A stretch of 21,574 bases of DNA from a virus: positions 1 to 21,574 of the IMG/VR virus record IMGVR_UViG_3300032304_000587. One strand, given 5' to 3'. The position numbers were made by a program, and so were the translations under genes. How positions within the stretch are numbered: position 1 is the first letter of the stretch; each line of letters opens with the position of its first letter. Below, one piece after another: positions 7,485-14,884 of the stretch. Below the pieces are notes generated by a model. The model was not told where the DNA came from. It saw only the letters and a list, made by a program, of their open reading frames with translations, and did no database searches.

Positions 7485-7837
7485 GTGGTTGGAATGCAAT
7501 TCAAAGAATAAAACGTATTGAACAATTGATCGACGAACTTGGGTTTAAGTTCAGTAAAAGCAAACATACTGATTGGAGTGAAGATCATGGTTCTTTAAGT
7601 CTTGTGCCAAAAGATCAGGATGCACTGCCAATTTATAGCCGTGATGCAGAACTGTTTGTGGGCAGTCTTGAAAGACTAGAGGATTGGTTGGCTGGCGTTA
7701 AATGGGCTCGAGATTACGACATGATGTTGCAACTAAGCGATGACAAGAAACGCAGTGGTGCAGAACAAAAACAACGTAATAGGAATCTCATGAAGTCTAT
7801 CAAAGAAGGCAATACGATCACAGGAACTGTAGAATGA
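7481..7837 (+). CDS. Phage protein of unknown function (118 residues)
   Basis: ATG 7481 overlaps the previous stop by four bases. An earlier in-frame ATG (7457) lies inside the previous gene and is not favoured. The protein has a short helical start (IQRIKRIEQLIDELGFKF), a middle region with YSRDAELFVGSLERLEDWLAGVKWAR, and a basic, polar end (DDKKRSGAEQKQRNRNLMKS). The LEDWLAGVKWARDYD segment looks like a conserved helix. I recognise no catalytic motif. It is part of the ligase operon and shares ATGA with the next gene. Confidence 0.75.
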   Translation: MSGWNAIQRIKRIEQLIDELGFKFSKSKHTDWSEDHGSLSLVPKDQDALPIYSRDAELFVGSLERLEDWLAGVKWARDYDMMLQLSDDKKRSGAEQKQRNRNLMKSIKEGNTITGTVE

Positions 7838-8052
7838 CATATTCTTGGATTTTGATCATCGCCATGCATAGCCCTGCAGGAGATTTTATGAGCAAGGATA
7901 TTGTGAAATTTAATAGCCAAAAAGACTGTGAAGCAGTGCGTGTACAACTATCAAATTTAGACCATCCAATGCGTGTTAAACACAAAGGTTTGTGTGTGAC
8001 TCGAGATCATTGGGAAGGCAAAAAGCAAATGCCAGGAGTAGCGTATGACTAA
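7834..8052 (+). CDS. Small phage protein with a hydrophobic N-terminus
   Basis: A 72-residue gene that overlaps the previous one by four bases. It opens with a short hydrophobic run (YSWILIIAM) followed by SPAGDF, then two Cys residues (C32 and C54) that could form a disulfide, and ends with VTRDHWEGKKQMPGVAYD. The combination of a hydrophobic start, paired Cys and DHW motif resembles small proteins I recall from marine phages. Export or membrane attachment is possible, but the hydrophobic run is shorter than a usual signal peptide core. Function unknown. Confidence 0.7.
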   Translation: MTYSWILIIAMHSPAGDFMSKDIVKFNSQKDCEAVRVQLSNLDHPMRVKHKGLCVTRDHWEGKKQMPGVAYD

Positions 8053-8299
8053 AGCAAAACATAAACCGTATCAATGGATTGACGGTGAAACTGCGGATCG
8101 TATCACCAGCATGAATCTAAAAGACTATCGTGCTAATCTCAAAAGCGAATTGGCCAAGTGGAAAAAGAATCCCAAGACAGAAGATAATCCGGACGGGTAT
8201 TGGTTGCACCCCGAAGACGTAAGCGGTAACATACGTAGAATTGAAGCATTGAATTTGATTATCAACGACTTCGTTGAAACATCGGACGAGATAAAATGA
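8045..8299 (+). CDS. Small phage protein of unknown function (84 residues)
   Basis: The start lies eight bases inside the previous gene, and the stop shares ATGA with the next one. The protein is charged and mostly helical (LKDYRANLKSELAKWKK, then VSGNIRRIEALNLIINDFVE), with a short Pro/Asp-rich loop between (NPKTEDNPDGYWLHPED). No motif is recognised. Its position argues for a real, co-translated gene of the ligase operon. Confidence 0.7.
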   Translation: MTKAKHKPYQWIDGETADRITSMNLKDYRANLKSELAKWKKNPKTEDNPDGYWLHPEDVSGNIRRIEALNLIINDFVETSDEIK

Positions 8300-8520
8300 A
8301 TATTACCAGTCATCAAAGCAATATTAGAACTATTAGGCAAGGTGATCCCAAGTTCACACTCATAGACAAATTTGTTACTTGTCCAAGAGCTGGATTTGAA
8401 ATTAGTCAACGATGCCCTGAGAATTATCGAAGTTTGATTCAAGAGTGTATTCAGCACGGGTGGATCAAACCAGTGGCACATGTATATGGAAAAGAACTAA
8501 CAATGGATGCAATGAGATGA
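8296..8520 (+). CDS. Small phage protein of unknown function (74 residues)
   Basis: ATG 8296 overlaps the previous stop, and its own TGA overlaps the ATG at 8517. The sequence contains FVTCPRAGFEISQRCPENYRSLIQECIQHGWIKPVAHV, with three Cys residues and a compact helix-strand look. It could be a small zinc-binding or winged-helix-like protein, but the spacing of the Cys residues does not match a zinc motif I know. It is kept within the overlapping gene chain, which supports it as a real gene. Confidence 0.7.
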   Translation: MNITSHQSNIRTIRQGDPKFTLIDKFVTCPRAGFEISQRCPENYRSLIQECIQHGWIKPVAHVYGKELTMDAMR

Positions 8521-9131
8521 AACAAGAACTAGACAAACTGTTGTGCGAGCGGTATCCAAAGATGATGGTGAACCGCAACAAGGACATGAAAGAAACTTGT
8601 ATGTGTTGGGGATTCGAATGTGGCGATGGTTGGTTCAATATCCTAGATCAGCTCATGGACAGTATTCAGCATCACATCGACTGGAAAGAGAAACAGCGCA
8701 AGTGGGCTATGGATTACAATGCAATGGCCATGCAGGCCAAGGCTGGTAACTTTGAACTGTTTGAAGAGACCATGAAATCTCAACCCAACGACGAGTACAA
8801 AGAACAGCGTCTAGCAGAAATTGTTGCTGGAGACTTTAGAACTGTACCAGAATCAATTCCACAAGTGACCTTAGATCAAGTCAAAGAAAAGTTTGGCACA
8901 CTACGTTTCTACTACTCAGGTGGCGATGACTACATCAGCGGCATGGTATCATTGGCAGAAAGCATGAGTGGAGTCACTTGTGAAGGTTGTGGTAACGTTG
9001 GTGAACGTCGTGGCGGCGGATGGATACACACTTATTGTACTCCGTGTGAAGAAGCACGTGAACTAGCACGTAAACAAGCAGACGAAGAATGGCAACATCG
9101 TAAACTACTTAAAGAAGGATTCGAAGAATGA
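8517..9131 (+). CDS. Phage protein with a C-terminal zinc-ribbon-like motif
   Basis: A 204-residue protein. ATG 8517 was chosen because it overlaps the previous stop (ATGA); an upstream in-frame ATG at 8445 would overlap the previous gene by 76 bases. The N-terminal part carries MCWGFECGDGWFNILDQL (29-46), followed by QHHIDW (51-56). The C-terminal part has VKEKFGTLRFYYSGGDDYI (122-140), then two CxxC pairs (C155/C158 and C174/C177) flanking a GGGW turn, which fit one structural zinc site. Proteins with this arrangement are, as I recall, common but uncharacterised in phages and proteobacteria. A highly charged helix ends the protein. Function unknown. Confidence 0.75.
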   Translation: MKQELDKLLCERYPKMMVNRNKDMKETCMCWGFECGDGWFNILDQLMDSIQHHIDWKEKQRKWAMDYNAMAMQAKAGNFELFEETMKSQPNDEYKEQRLAEIVAGDFRTVPESIPQVTLDQVKEKFGTLRFYYSGGDDYISGMVSLAESMSGVTCEGCGNVGERRGGGWIHTYCTPCEEARELARKQADEEWQHRKLLKEGFEE

Positions 9132-9649
9132 GTCGTGTATACTTAATCAAACCGCTTGAAAAGAAAAGTGTAGTTTATCATGTAGAAATGTATCGTGAAA
9201 ATTCAGACGGTACCGTTAGTTGGTTTAACATCGATGAAACCTATCGTTGGGGTCAAGGTTTTATTGAAGAAGACATGGATTGTAATCTTCCCTACAAAGA
9301 TGATAAGGTTGCTTACACTCGCAATGACGCAGGGTGGGGCGCCGAACTTGACGATAGTTGTGCCTGTAATTTCGAATTCAGCGATGATATTACTGAAGAA
9401 GAGCAAGAAGAAATTAAAGAATCATACTACGAAGGTGGAGCGGCTTGGTTGTTTGATGGCGAACACGATTGGCAGGAAGAAGATACATCTATCGAAATAT
9501 ATGCTCCTTTCCAAATTAGTCTATGCGAAGAAGACGGTACAGTTATTGAAGAAAATATTGAACTAAAACCGCGCCCAGATCCAAGAACTAGTTGGCCGTG
9601 GAGTTTTGACAATCCTAAACCAGATAGTGAAGGCGGAGAAATTGATTAA
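9128..9649 (+). CDS. Acidic phage protein of unknown function (173 residues)
   Basis: The gene shares ATGA with the one before and TAATG with the one after. The protein is very acidic (for example ITEEEQEEIKESYYEGG and EHDWQEEDTSIEIY), with many aromatic residues and little basic charge after the first 20 residues. Such composition is seen in DNA-mimic inhibitors, but also in ordinary acidic proteins, so this is not a call. No family is recognised. Confidence 0.7.
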   Translation: MSRVYLIKPLEKKSVVYHVEMYRENSDGTVSWFNIDETYRWGQGFIEEDMDCNLPYKDDKVAYTRNDAGWGAELDDSCACNFEFSDDITEEEQEEIKESYYEGGAAWLFDGEHDWQEEDTSIEIYAPFQISLCEEDGTVIEENIELKPRPDPRTSWPWSFDNPKPDSEGGEID

Positions 9650-10038
9650 TGGCTCGAGCGCATACTCACTGGCCTGATCAAATACCTACTCCTGACGAAT
9701 ACGCCAATAAGCCGCCTGGTACATTTAAACATCAATATAATATTGTTGACAACCGGGTAATTGAGTTCAAAGAACTAGTTGTACACAGGTTTAAAATGGG
9801 CGACGTGGAAGACCCAGACTTGTATGCGGCCCAGCCACTATGGGAATGGCAACAAAGCGAAACAGGCACATGGGTTATGAGTCATGCCGTGGAAACTCCA
9901 GTTTGGCACAGGTATATGAATCCTGCGAGCTACCATACCGATTATGCTGTAGTAGCCAAACTAACTGCTCAAGATGCTACCTTTTTTATATTAAAGTGGG
10001 GCAATCTTATTGACAGAACCGGCACTTTTCAAGTATAA
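9649..10038 (+). CDS. Phage protein of unknown function (129 residues)
   Basis: ATG 9649 overlaps the previous stop by one base. The protein is rich in Trp, Tyr and His, with the segments PLWEWQQSETGTWVMSHAVETPVWHRYMNP and YAVVAKLTAQDATFFILKWG, which look like beta-strands of a small globular fold. No known motif is seen. Its last 29 bases contain the full promoter of the next gene, and its TAA stop (10036-10038) lies inside the -10 box TATAAT. It is the last gene of the ligase operon before that internal promoter. Confidence 0.7.
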   Translation: MARAHTHWPDQIPTPDEYANKPPGTFKHQYNIVDNRVIEFKELVVHRFKMGDVEDPDLYAAQPLWEWQQSETGTWVMSHAVETPVWHRYMNPASYHTDYAVVAKLTAQDATFFILKWGNLIDRTGTFQV

Positions 10039-10039
10039 T
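10010..10039 (+). promoter_or_regulatory. Consensus sigma70 promoter inside the end of a gene, predicted leaderless
   Basis: TTGACA (10010-10015) and TATAAT (10034-10039) match consensus at all 12 positions with an 18-base spacer. The promoter lies within the coding end of the upstream gene. Six bases separate the -10 box from the ATG at 10046, the same distance as for the AbrB-like gene, so transcription should begin at that ATG. Confidence 0.8.
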
Positions 10040-10045
10040 ACTATT

Positions 10046-10906
10046 ATGAAAATCAAACTTGTATCAGACCTCCATTTAGAGTTTTCGGACATCATGATCC
10101 CAAATGATCAAAACTATGATGTTTTGATTCTTGCTGGCGATATTATGATTGCCACGGACTTGCATGACCATCCAGAACCAAACAACACTGCGGACCAGGC
10201 CGCAATTGCCAATTCAACTGGGTTGGGACGAAGACAATTGGCCGCACAACGATTCCGTGACTTTTTGAAGCGATGCAGTTTTCAGTTTCCGCATGTTATC
10301 TACGTTGCCGGCAACCATGAGTTTTACAACGGCAAGTGGACACAAAGTCTCACCACTTTGAGCAACGAGTGTGCCAAGTTTCCCAATGTGTATTTTTTGG
10401 AGGCAGGCACAAAGAAAATTGATGACGTGACTTTTATCGGCGGGACACTTTGGACTGACATGAACAAAGGTGATCCGCTGACACTTCACGCTGTACGTGA
10501 CATGATGAACGACTTCCGTGTTATCAAAAAGGATCTGGAAGGATACACTAACCTCAAGCCACACGACACAGTCTTGCGACATCGTCATATGCTGGGCTAT
10601 ATTAAAACTGTGGTAGCAGAACGCCCTGACGAAAAGTTTGTTGTTGTAGGGCATCATAGCCCAAGTTTCCAAAGTGCTCATGAAATGTATAAGAATGACA
10701 CTTTGATGAATGGCGCATACCACAGCGACTTGAGTGAGTTTATTTTGGACCGGCCGCAGATCAAACTGTGGGTACATGGGCACACACATCACCCGTTTGA
10801 TTACATGATCGGTGAAACAAGAGTTGTGTGTAACCCTCGTGGTTACGAAAATGATGGCTACAGTGAGAACAGTGGCTGGAACCCTAATATTGTATTGGAA
10901 GTATAA
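10046..10906 (+). CDS. Calcineurin-like metallophosphoesterase
   Basis: A 286-residue enzyme with all the metallophosphoesterase motifs: DLH (Asp8, His10), GD (31-32), GNHE (89-92), GHH (202-204) and GHTH (245-248), which together bind two metal ions. ATG 10046 is preferred because family members usually begin a few residues before the DxH strand (here MKIKLVSDLHLEF). A TTG at 10010 in the same frame would add 12 residues that coincide with the promoter. The inserted stretch at residues 40-65 is polar. The substrate cannot be read from the sequence: phage members of this superfamily include protein phosphatases and nucleotide phosphodiesterases. It heads the downstream operon, with the next gene overlapping by one base. 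Confidence 0.9.
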   Translation: MKIKLVSDLHLEFSDIMIPNDQNYDVLILAGDIMIATDLHDHPEPNNTADQAAIANSTGLGRRQLAAQRFRDFLKRCSFQFPHVIYVAGNHEFYNGKWTQSLTTLSNECAKFPNVYFLEAGTKKIDDVTFIGGTLWTDMNKGDPLTLHAVRDMMNDFRVIKKDLEGYTNLKPHDTVLRHRHMLGYIKTVVAERPDEKFVVVGHHSPSFQSAHEMYKNDTLMNGAYHSDLSEFILDRPQIKLWVHGHTHHPFDYMIGETRVVCNPRGYENDGYSENSGWNPNIVLEV

Positions 10907-11346
10907 TGAAAATTGGACTTAGTTATAGCAGATGTGTGCGAGATATTGTCGACGGCAAGGTCGATATTGAGGATGTATTAGTGCTGATCACTCGTACAAA
11001 TTTTGATCCGCACGATGATGAACAGTGGCAGGGTATTTGGGTTGGCTATGGCGGTGGTACAGAAAATGCTTACTCGAATGGATTCTTTAGTCACAGCAAT
11101 CCAGAATGGGCCGGCTATGACAACGAAGCATTGTTCCGTTTGGTCAGTACTGAACTATGGGATCAAGGTAAATTGCACCAACCACGTAAGTTCGGCGCAC
11201 ACCCAAGTCGACGTCCAGAAATTTGGTTGGAGGCAGTACTGCCTAGCAGTGAACTAGAACGCAATCCTGCCGCCAAATCCGCTTGGGATAAATTCCAAAC
11301 TATCGCAGGCCTTACTAATGTAGAGTTGGATGACAAGTACAAATGA
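10906..11346 (+). CDS. Phage protein of unknown function (146 residues)
   Basis: ATG 10906 uses the last A of the phosphoesterase stop (TAATG). The protein starts MKIGLSYSRCVRDIVDGKVDIEDVLVLITRT, a segment I associate with uncharacterised environmental phage proteins, then has DPHDDEQWQGIWVGYGGG and the conserved-looking ELWDQGKLHQPRKFGAHP. It is a soluble alpha/beta-type protein without a known catalytic motif. The N-terminal Cys and the paired His residues are candidate functional residues but are not diagnostic. Confidence 0.75.
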   Translation: MKIGLSYSRCVRDIVDGKVDIEDVLVLITRTNFDPHDDEQWQGIWVGYGGGTENAYSNGFFSHSNPEWAGYDNEALFRLVSTELWDQGKLHQPRKFGAHPSRRPEIWLEAVLPSSELERNPAAKSAWDKFQTIAGLTNVELDDKYK

Positions 11347-11711
11347 TTAAAGGTTTAATGGGCACTTGTGGAGTTACAGTATCGGCGGGTAATACTGCCT
11401 TGCCTTATGTTGGTCCCAACAGCAGTAACCCCTTGACTGGTATGATACGCATTAACAACACAGAACTAGAAGTGTTTAATGGCAGTAACTGGCAACAGAT
11501 ACCCAGCAGTTATGCCACTGTGAGTTTAGATCAAGAGATCTTAGATGTAATACAATGGGCAAGAGCACAACGTACCATGGCTATGAATAGATTAACCCTT
11601 GCTCAAAATAATCCTGCACTGATGAAAGCCCTGGAGGCAGTCAAACGAGCAGAAGAAAACTTTGAATTATTATCAACCATTGCCGGAGAATATGAGCATG
11701 TCGAACGTTAA
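11343..11711 (+). CDS. Virion-flavoured phage protein of unknown function (122 residues)
   Basis: The ATG overlaps the previous stop (ATGA). Residues about 33-55 (GMIRINNTELEVFNGSNWQQIP) match the short fold seen in many phage fibre and baseplate proteins, where a parameter-like beta-hairpin is followed by NG-x-W. The C-terminal half is helical and likely coiled (EILDVIQWARAQRTMAMNRL, then LMKALEAVKRAEENFELLST). It therefore looks like a structural accessory protein, although it sits among non-structural genes. Function is not established. Confidence 0.7.
   Translation: MIKGLMGTCGVTVSAGNTALPYVGPNSSNPLTGMIRINNTELEVFNGSNWQQIPSSYATVSLDQEILDVIQWARAQRTMAMNRLTLAQNNPALMKALEAVKRAEENFELLSTIAGEYEHVER
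11684..11687 (+). promoter_or_regulatory. Ribosome-binding site with two candidate start codons
   Basis: GGAG is four bases before ATG 11692 and ten bases before ATG 11698, both in the same frame. I favour 11698 for the next gene because the longer gap is more usual and the protein then starts MSNVKTRYD. The alternative would only add two residues. Confidence 0.5.
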
Positions 11712-11934
11712 AACTAGATACGATTCTAAATGTACTGTTACACAGGATTCTACTGGTAAAAAGGTAGAAGCAGAAGTAATGGCATTCAACGAAGGACGCA
11801 ATCTAACAGTGGTCATGAACAAGAGTGTCAAACTACTTATGAACTGGAATGGTCGCTGTTACGAAGGTCGCATGGCTGGTATGGATTTTGTTAGCAACGG
11901 TCCAAAAGGACAACAGTATTCGGAGGGAAGATAA
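11698..11934 (+). CDS. Small phage protein of unknown function (78 residues)
   Basis: The gene overlaps the end of the previous gene by 14 bases in another frame. The protein looks like a small beta-barrel: strands such as KCTVTQDS, KVEAEVMAF, RNLTVVMNKSVKLLMNW, CYEGRMAGMDFVS are separated by short turns, and the end is polar. This recalls SH3-like or Hfq-like small barrels, but I see no specific signature. It shares TAATG with the next gene. Confidence 0.7.
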   Translation: MSNVKTRYDSKCTVTQDSTGKKVEAEVMAFNEGRNLTVVMNKSVKLLMNWNGRCYEGRMAGMDFVSNGPKGQQYSEGR

Positions 11935-12647
11935 TGAACGGTATCGCAGTTGCTGAGTATGACAGTATCTTTAGTGCAACGTATAATGAAAAAGAAGTAG
12001 AATTCAAAGAAGATCCATTGGTGTTGGCTGTGGCGTTGAAAGATATAATGACACGCAGTCCTGGTAGTTATTATTCGTTAGAGGATCCTCGAGTATCAGC
12101 GGGTGTCACTGACGATATCAAAGCACTGGCTGAACAAATTAGAAAATATTACGGTAAGAAATACTTTTGGAGCAATCTAGCCAGCAACAGGTCACTCAGT
12201 GATTTTAGAGGCAGAGTTTGCTATCTTTTAGAAAATCGTATTCACACCTGCAAAGACAAAGACGCAGGTATATATTATAAACTTCCTTATTTTTACGATG
12301 AAGATATGATATACGACGATTTTAAGAAACAGTACAACACCACAGACTTGCCTAGTGTTAGTAATTTTAACACTACCAAGACCAAGCATCTACTGACATT
12401 GAAGTATGTTAAAACTACTTCTAGTAGACAACAAAAGCGCAACATAAATCGGTTTTGGTTTACCGATGACACTTATCTATATGGCATCGAAATAACCAGC
12501 GATAATCCATTATTAGACTTATTCAAACAATTGGTTGTTGAACAAGTAACCGTTACATTCGACACCTATTACAATGTTGATAGACTGGATCAAATGTATT
12601 TTTATAAACTTTATAATTTTTCATTGGCAAAGGAACAAACAAAATGA
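11934..12647 (+). CDS. Phage protein of unknown function (237 residues)
   Basis: ATG 11934 uses the last base of the previous stop. The protein has a helical first half with KYYGKKYFWSNLASNRSLSDFRGRVCYLLENR (about 69-100) and a second half rich in Tyr, Phe and Thr with strand-like character (HLLTLKYVKTTSSRQQKRNINRFWFTDDTYLYGIEI). The balance of Lys and aromatic residues would fit nucleic-acid or protein binding. No motif is recognised. It is co-translated with the next gene through an ATGATG overlap at its stop. Confidence 0.7.
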   Translation: MNGIAVAEYDSIFSATYNEKEVEFKEDPLVLAVALKDIMTRSPGSYYSLEDPRVSAGVTDDIKALAEQIRKYYGKKYFWSNLASNRSLSDFRGRVCYLLENRIHTCKDKDAGIYYKLPYFYDEDMIYDDFKKQYNTTDLPSVSNFNTTKTKHLLTLKYVKTTSSRQQKRNINRFWFTDDTYLYGIEITSDNPLLDLFKQLVVEQVTVTFDTYYNVDRLDQMYFYKLYNFSLAKEQTK

Positions 12648-13102
12648 TGCGTGAATTTATCAACATTGTAGAAGGCAAGAAGAGCATAACCGATGCTTGG
12701 TTTAAGGATGATAGTTTCAAAGCCTTCAAGATTCCTGATAAACGAGAACCTTTTGAAGTAGCCAAAGATGATGGGACAATCAAAACCTTAGAAGGTCCAG
12801 TAAGTTACAATCAAGGTGATTATATAATGACTGGACCCAAGGGAGAGCAATATCCTATTAGTCCTGAAACATTTGATAAACTCAAAACAGATAATGGTGA
12901 CGGAACTGCTAGCCCAAAAAAGATTATCAAGTTAGCCAAAATGGCTGATCATGATGGGGAAGTGACGTTACAATACAATGGTAGCCAACTAGCATATCAC
13001 AAGGGCGAGGACATCATTGTTCGTCATGGTGAAGACGACTACGGTGTAGTCAAACGAGATATATTTGCACAAACATACGAGAAAGTAGAACAAGATGCCT
13101 AA
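12644..13102 (+). CDS. Phage protein with two related GDYI-type repeats
   Basis: A 152-residue protein that starts in an ATGATG over the previous stop (ATG 12644 or 12647; they differ by one Met). Two parts resemble each other: residues 58-80 ([20 protein letters not shown]) and 121-145 ([21 protein letters not shown]). Each has G-D/E-x-I-hydrophobic, a turn with GE, then a Tyr and a final Phe. This is a tandem copy of a small beta-domain that I recall, without a name, from phage and bacterial proteins with PGDYI-like motifs. Its end overlaps the ClpP gene by eight bases. Confidence 0.75.
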   Translation: MMREFINIVEGKKSITDAWFKDDSFKAFKIPDKREPFEVAKDDGTIKTLEGPVSYNQGDYIMTGPKGEQYPISPETFDKLKTDNGDGTASPKKIIKLAKMADHDGEVTLQYNGSQLAYHKGEDIIVRHGEDDYGVVKRDIFAQTYEKVEQDA

Positions 13103-13718
13103 TTTAGTACCAATGGTGGTTGAATCCACCAACAAAGGCGAACGTGCCTATGACATTTATAGCCGTCTTTTAAAAGATCGTGTTATCATGTTAGACACGG
13201 ATGTCAATGAACACAGTGCCAGTATTATTGTTGCGCAGTTATTATTTCTTGAAAGCGAAAATAGCGAAAAGGACATTAGTCTGTTTATTAACAGTCCTGG
13301 TGGTAGCGTTACTGCCGGCCTGGCCATTTACGACACAATGCAGTTCATCAAACCCAATGTTGCCACTTATGTGGTTGGACAAGCGGCCAGTATGGGGTCG
13401 TTTTTAGCACAAGCGGGCGCCAAAGGTAAAAGGTTTGTATTGCCCGAAAGCCGCACAATGATCCATCGTGTTAGTTCGGGTACACCAGGTACACGCGGTA
13501 GCGTACACGTACAGGAACTTCAGTTCGAAGATTCGAAACGTGCCTACGAAGAAAGTCAGCGCATTAACAAGCGTCTTACAGAATTGTATGTACGTCATAA
13601 TACTGCTGGCAAGACCTATGACGAAATGTTTGGCGATATGAAATTTGATACTTTCTTAAGCGCACAACAGGCTGTTGAATACGGACTTGCTGACAAAGTT
13701 ATCGAGAAGCGTGAATGA
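13095..13718 (+). CDS. clpP: ATP-dependent Clp protease proteolytic subunit ClpP
   Basis: A 207-residue ClpP, the usual length. The triad is complete: Ser99 in [10 protein letters not shown], His124 in MIHR, and Asp185 two residues before [14 protein letters not shown], matching the order and position in E. coli ClpP. The SPGGSV loop (67-72) and the long helix [17 protein letters not shown] (149-165) are also typical. In bacteria ClpP forms a 14-subunit chamber that works with ClpX or ClpA ATPases; no such ATPase is in this window, so the phage subunit may join host ClpX/ClpA or host ClpP. It lacks the long N-terminal propeptide. It overlaps both neighbours and is followed by a 2OG oxygenase. 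It is distinct from prohead proteases, because no capsid genes are near. Confidence 0.95.
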   Translation: MPNLVPMVVESTNKGERAYDIYSRLLKDRVIMLDTDVNEHSASIIVAQLLFLESENSEKDISLFINSPGGSVTAGLAIYDTMQFIKPNVATYVVGQAASMGSFLAQAGAKGKRFVLPESRTMIHRVSSGTPGTRGSVHVQELQFEDSKRAYEESQRINKRLTELYVRHNTAGKTYDEMFGDMKFDTFLSAQQAVEYGLADKVIEKRE

Positions 13719-14278
13719 CCAACTACGTAGATCATGCAGGTCAATTTGAAAAGTATGATTTTAGTTCTGTAATTACAAAACAGGATCAAGAGGATGCAGT
13801 AAAACGCATCACTGACATTGTAAATTCCGGACAGTACTTTAAAAATAGTCCCAAATACCAAACACAGGTCAACTTGTTTGGTACTGTTGATCCTCTGTGG
13901 ATGAAGTTTAGAATGAGTTTCATCTTTAGTGTGTTTATGTATTTGGGCAAGGAAGTAACGATTAATCAATTAATGGCTTGGAGTTTCATGACCAACAATG
14001 AGATCACCGAAGACAGAGATAATCTTTGGCACACTCATCATTACACTCCGGGGAAAACTACTATATCAGGCATTTGGTATTTAAAGATACCCACCGATGC
14101 AGACTATAAGTCAAGTGGTACAGAGTTTGCCCCCAATGGAGTGGATCAAGCAGAACGTTTAACAATGGCGCCAGTGGAAGGTCACTGGCTGATTTACCCG
14201 GGTAAAATTTATCATAGACCCACTGCTCCGCAGAGCAAGGACTATAGATACATTATTGCCGCCGATTTGGAGTTTTAA
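13715..14278 (+). CDS. 2-oxoglutarate/Fe(II)-dependent oxygenase-like protein
   Basis: A 187-residue protein with the double-stranded beta-helix pattern of the putative phage 2OG-Fe(II) oxygenases (PF13759-like): [23 protein letters not shown] (104-126) carries the first metal-binding His cluster, [15 protein letters not shown] (156-170) carries the distal His167, and [10 protein letters not shown] (178-187) carries the likely 2OG-binding Arg178 and the last strand. Such enzymes hydroxylate proteins or small molecules using iron and oxygen; the phage substrate is unknown. The exact second metal ligand is uncertain because the HTHH motif departs from a simple HxD. It is translated just after ClpP (ATGA overlap). 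Confidence 0.75.
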   Translation: MTNYVDHAGQFEKYDFSSVITKQDQEDAVKRITDIVNSGQYFKNSPKYQTQVNLFGTVDPLWMKFRMSFIFSVFMYLGKEVTINQLMAWSFMTNNEITEDRDNLWHTHHYTPGKTTISGIWYLKIPTDADYKSSGTEFAPNGVDQAERLTMAPVEGHWLIYPGKIYHRPTAPQSKDYRYIIAADLEF

Positions 14279-14279
14279 T

Positions 14280-14585
14280 ATGACACAGGTATCAGACTTA
14301 GTAGAGTTTCAAAGTGATTGGTATGTGACAGCCACCGAAGAAGAACGTAAAACATTTCGTGATTGGTTAATTGGTGTGTTACGTATGCACGAAACAGTTG
14401 ACGTAACATTTAAGAAAACGGACGGAACTGTTCGAGAAATGAAATGCACACTCAAAGAAGGCATTTGTCCCACTGTCGAAAATCCAAAAACATCAGATAC
14501 ACTGTGTACAGTTTGGGCAACGGATGTAAATGCTTGGCGCAGTTTCAAATTTGAAAATCTACAAAAAATAAACTTCATGCTATAA
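14280..14585 (+). CDS. DUF2693/SH3-fold-like phage protein
   Basis: A 101-residue protein. ATG 14280 comes one base after the oxygenase stop; an ATG at 14256 in the same frame lies inside that gene. The core VDVTFKKTDGTVREMKCTLKEG (40-61), then DVNAWRSFKFENLQKI (82-97) match the pattern of small SH3-like phage proteins (DUF2693), in which a KKDGT..MKCTL hairpin is followed by a WRSF strand. The N-terminus is an amphipathic helix (EERKTFRDWLIGVLRMHE). These proteins are widespread in T4-like and other phages and have no known function. It shares TAATG with the next gene. Confidence 0.75.
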   Translation: MTQVSDLVEFQSDWYVTATEEERKTFRDWLIGVLRMHETVDVTFKKTDGTVREMKCTLKEGICPTVENPKTSDTLCTVWATDVNAWRSFKFENLQKINFML

Positions 14586-14875
14586 TGAGGCCACAGTTCC
14601 GATTCGACAAACGAGACGGATTTTGGACTGCTGATGTTTTTTATGTTACCCACAGCGATCAATCAAATTTGTTTCCAGACTGGGATGGATTTGAAGAGCC
14701 CTTCAGTGAAGATACCTACCAATCCATGACCAAATGGTGCTACAACACATTTAAAACTTATATTTGGCCCAAAAGAGCCCGAAGAATGAGTTATAATCAG
14801 TTTTGGTTTAAGAATAAAAAGGATTTGGATTGGTTCGTTTTGTATTGGAGCGGGGTTGACATTTCGGAAGAGTGA
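14585..14875 (+). CDS. Phage protein of unknown function (96 residues)
   Basis: ATG 14585 uses the last base of the previous stop. The protein is rich in Trp, Phe, Tyr and basic residues (for example WCYNTFKTYIWPKRARRM and YNQFWFKNKKDLDWFVLYW), suggesting a compact alpha/beta fold. No motif is recognised. It is the last gene of the phosphoesterase-ClpP operon, and its last bases contain the -35 box of the next promoter. Confidence 0.7.
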   Translation: MRPQFRFDKRDGFWTADVFYVTHSDQSNLFPDWDGFEEPFSEDTYQSMTKWCYNTFKTYIWPKRARRMSYNQFWFKNKKDLDWFVLYWSGVDISEE

Positions 14876-14884
14876 CTATATAAT
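14856..14884 (+). promoter_or_regulatory. Perfect-consensus sigma70 promoter
   Basis: TTGACA (14856-14861) and TATAAT (14879-14884) match consensus fully with a 17-base spacer. The start site should be near 14891, giving a leader of about 25 bases with a CAGGAG ribosome-binding site (14904-14909) six bases before the ATG at 14916. This single-gene unit is the only one here with an ordinary leader, Shine-Dalgarno site and ATG. Confidence 0.85.

Noticed and set aside
8445-8516. Longer start for the zinc-ribbon-like gene
   Set aside because: It would overlap the previous gene by 76 bases, whereas ATG 8517 gives the four-base overlap seen throughout the operon.
10214-10792. Open frame of 192 codons on the minus strand inside the phosphoesterase gene
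   Set aside because: It is antisense to a gene with all its catalytic motifs, has no ribosome-binding site, and its translation lacks a recognisable pattern.
10902-10907. TATAAT at the start of the gene at 10906
   Set aside because: It has no suitable -35 box and arises from the stop-start overlap GTATAATG.
13095-13718. ClpP-like gene as a prohead protease
   Set aside because: The sequence follows cellular ClpP throughout, including the FLSA-x-x-AVEYGL end, and no portal, scaffold or capsid gene is adjacent.
14581-14586. TATAAT at the start of the gene at 14585
   Set aside because: The nearest TTGAAA is 24 bases upstream, too far; the sequence is explained by the TAATG stop-start overlap.
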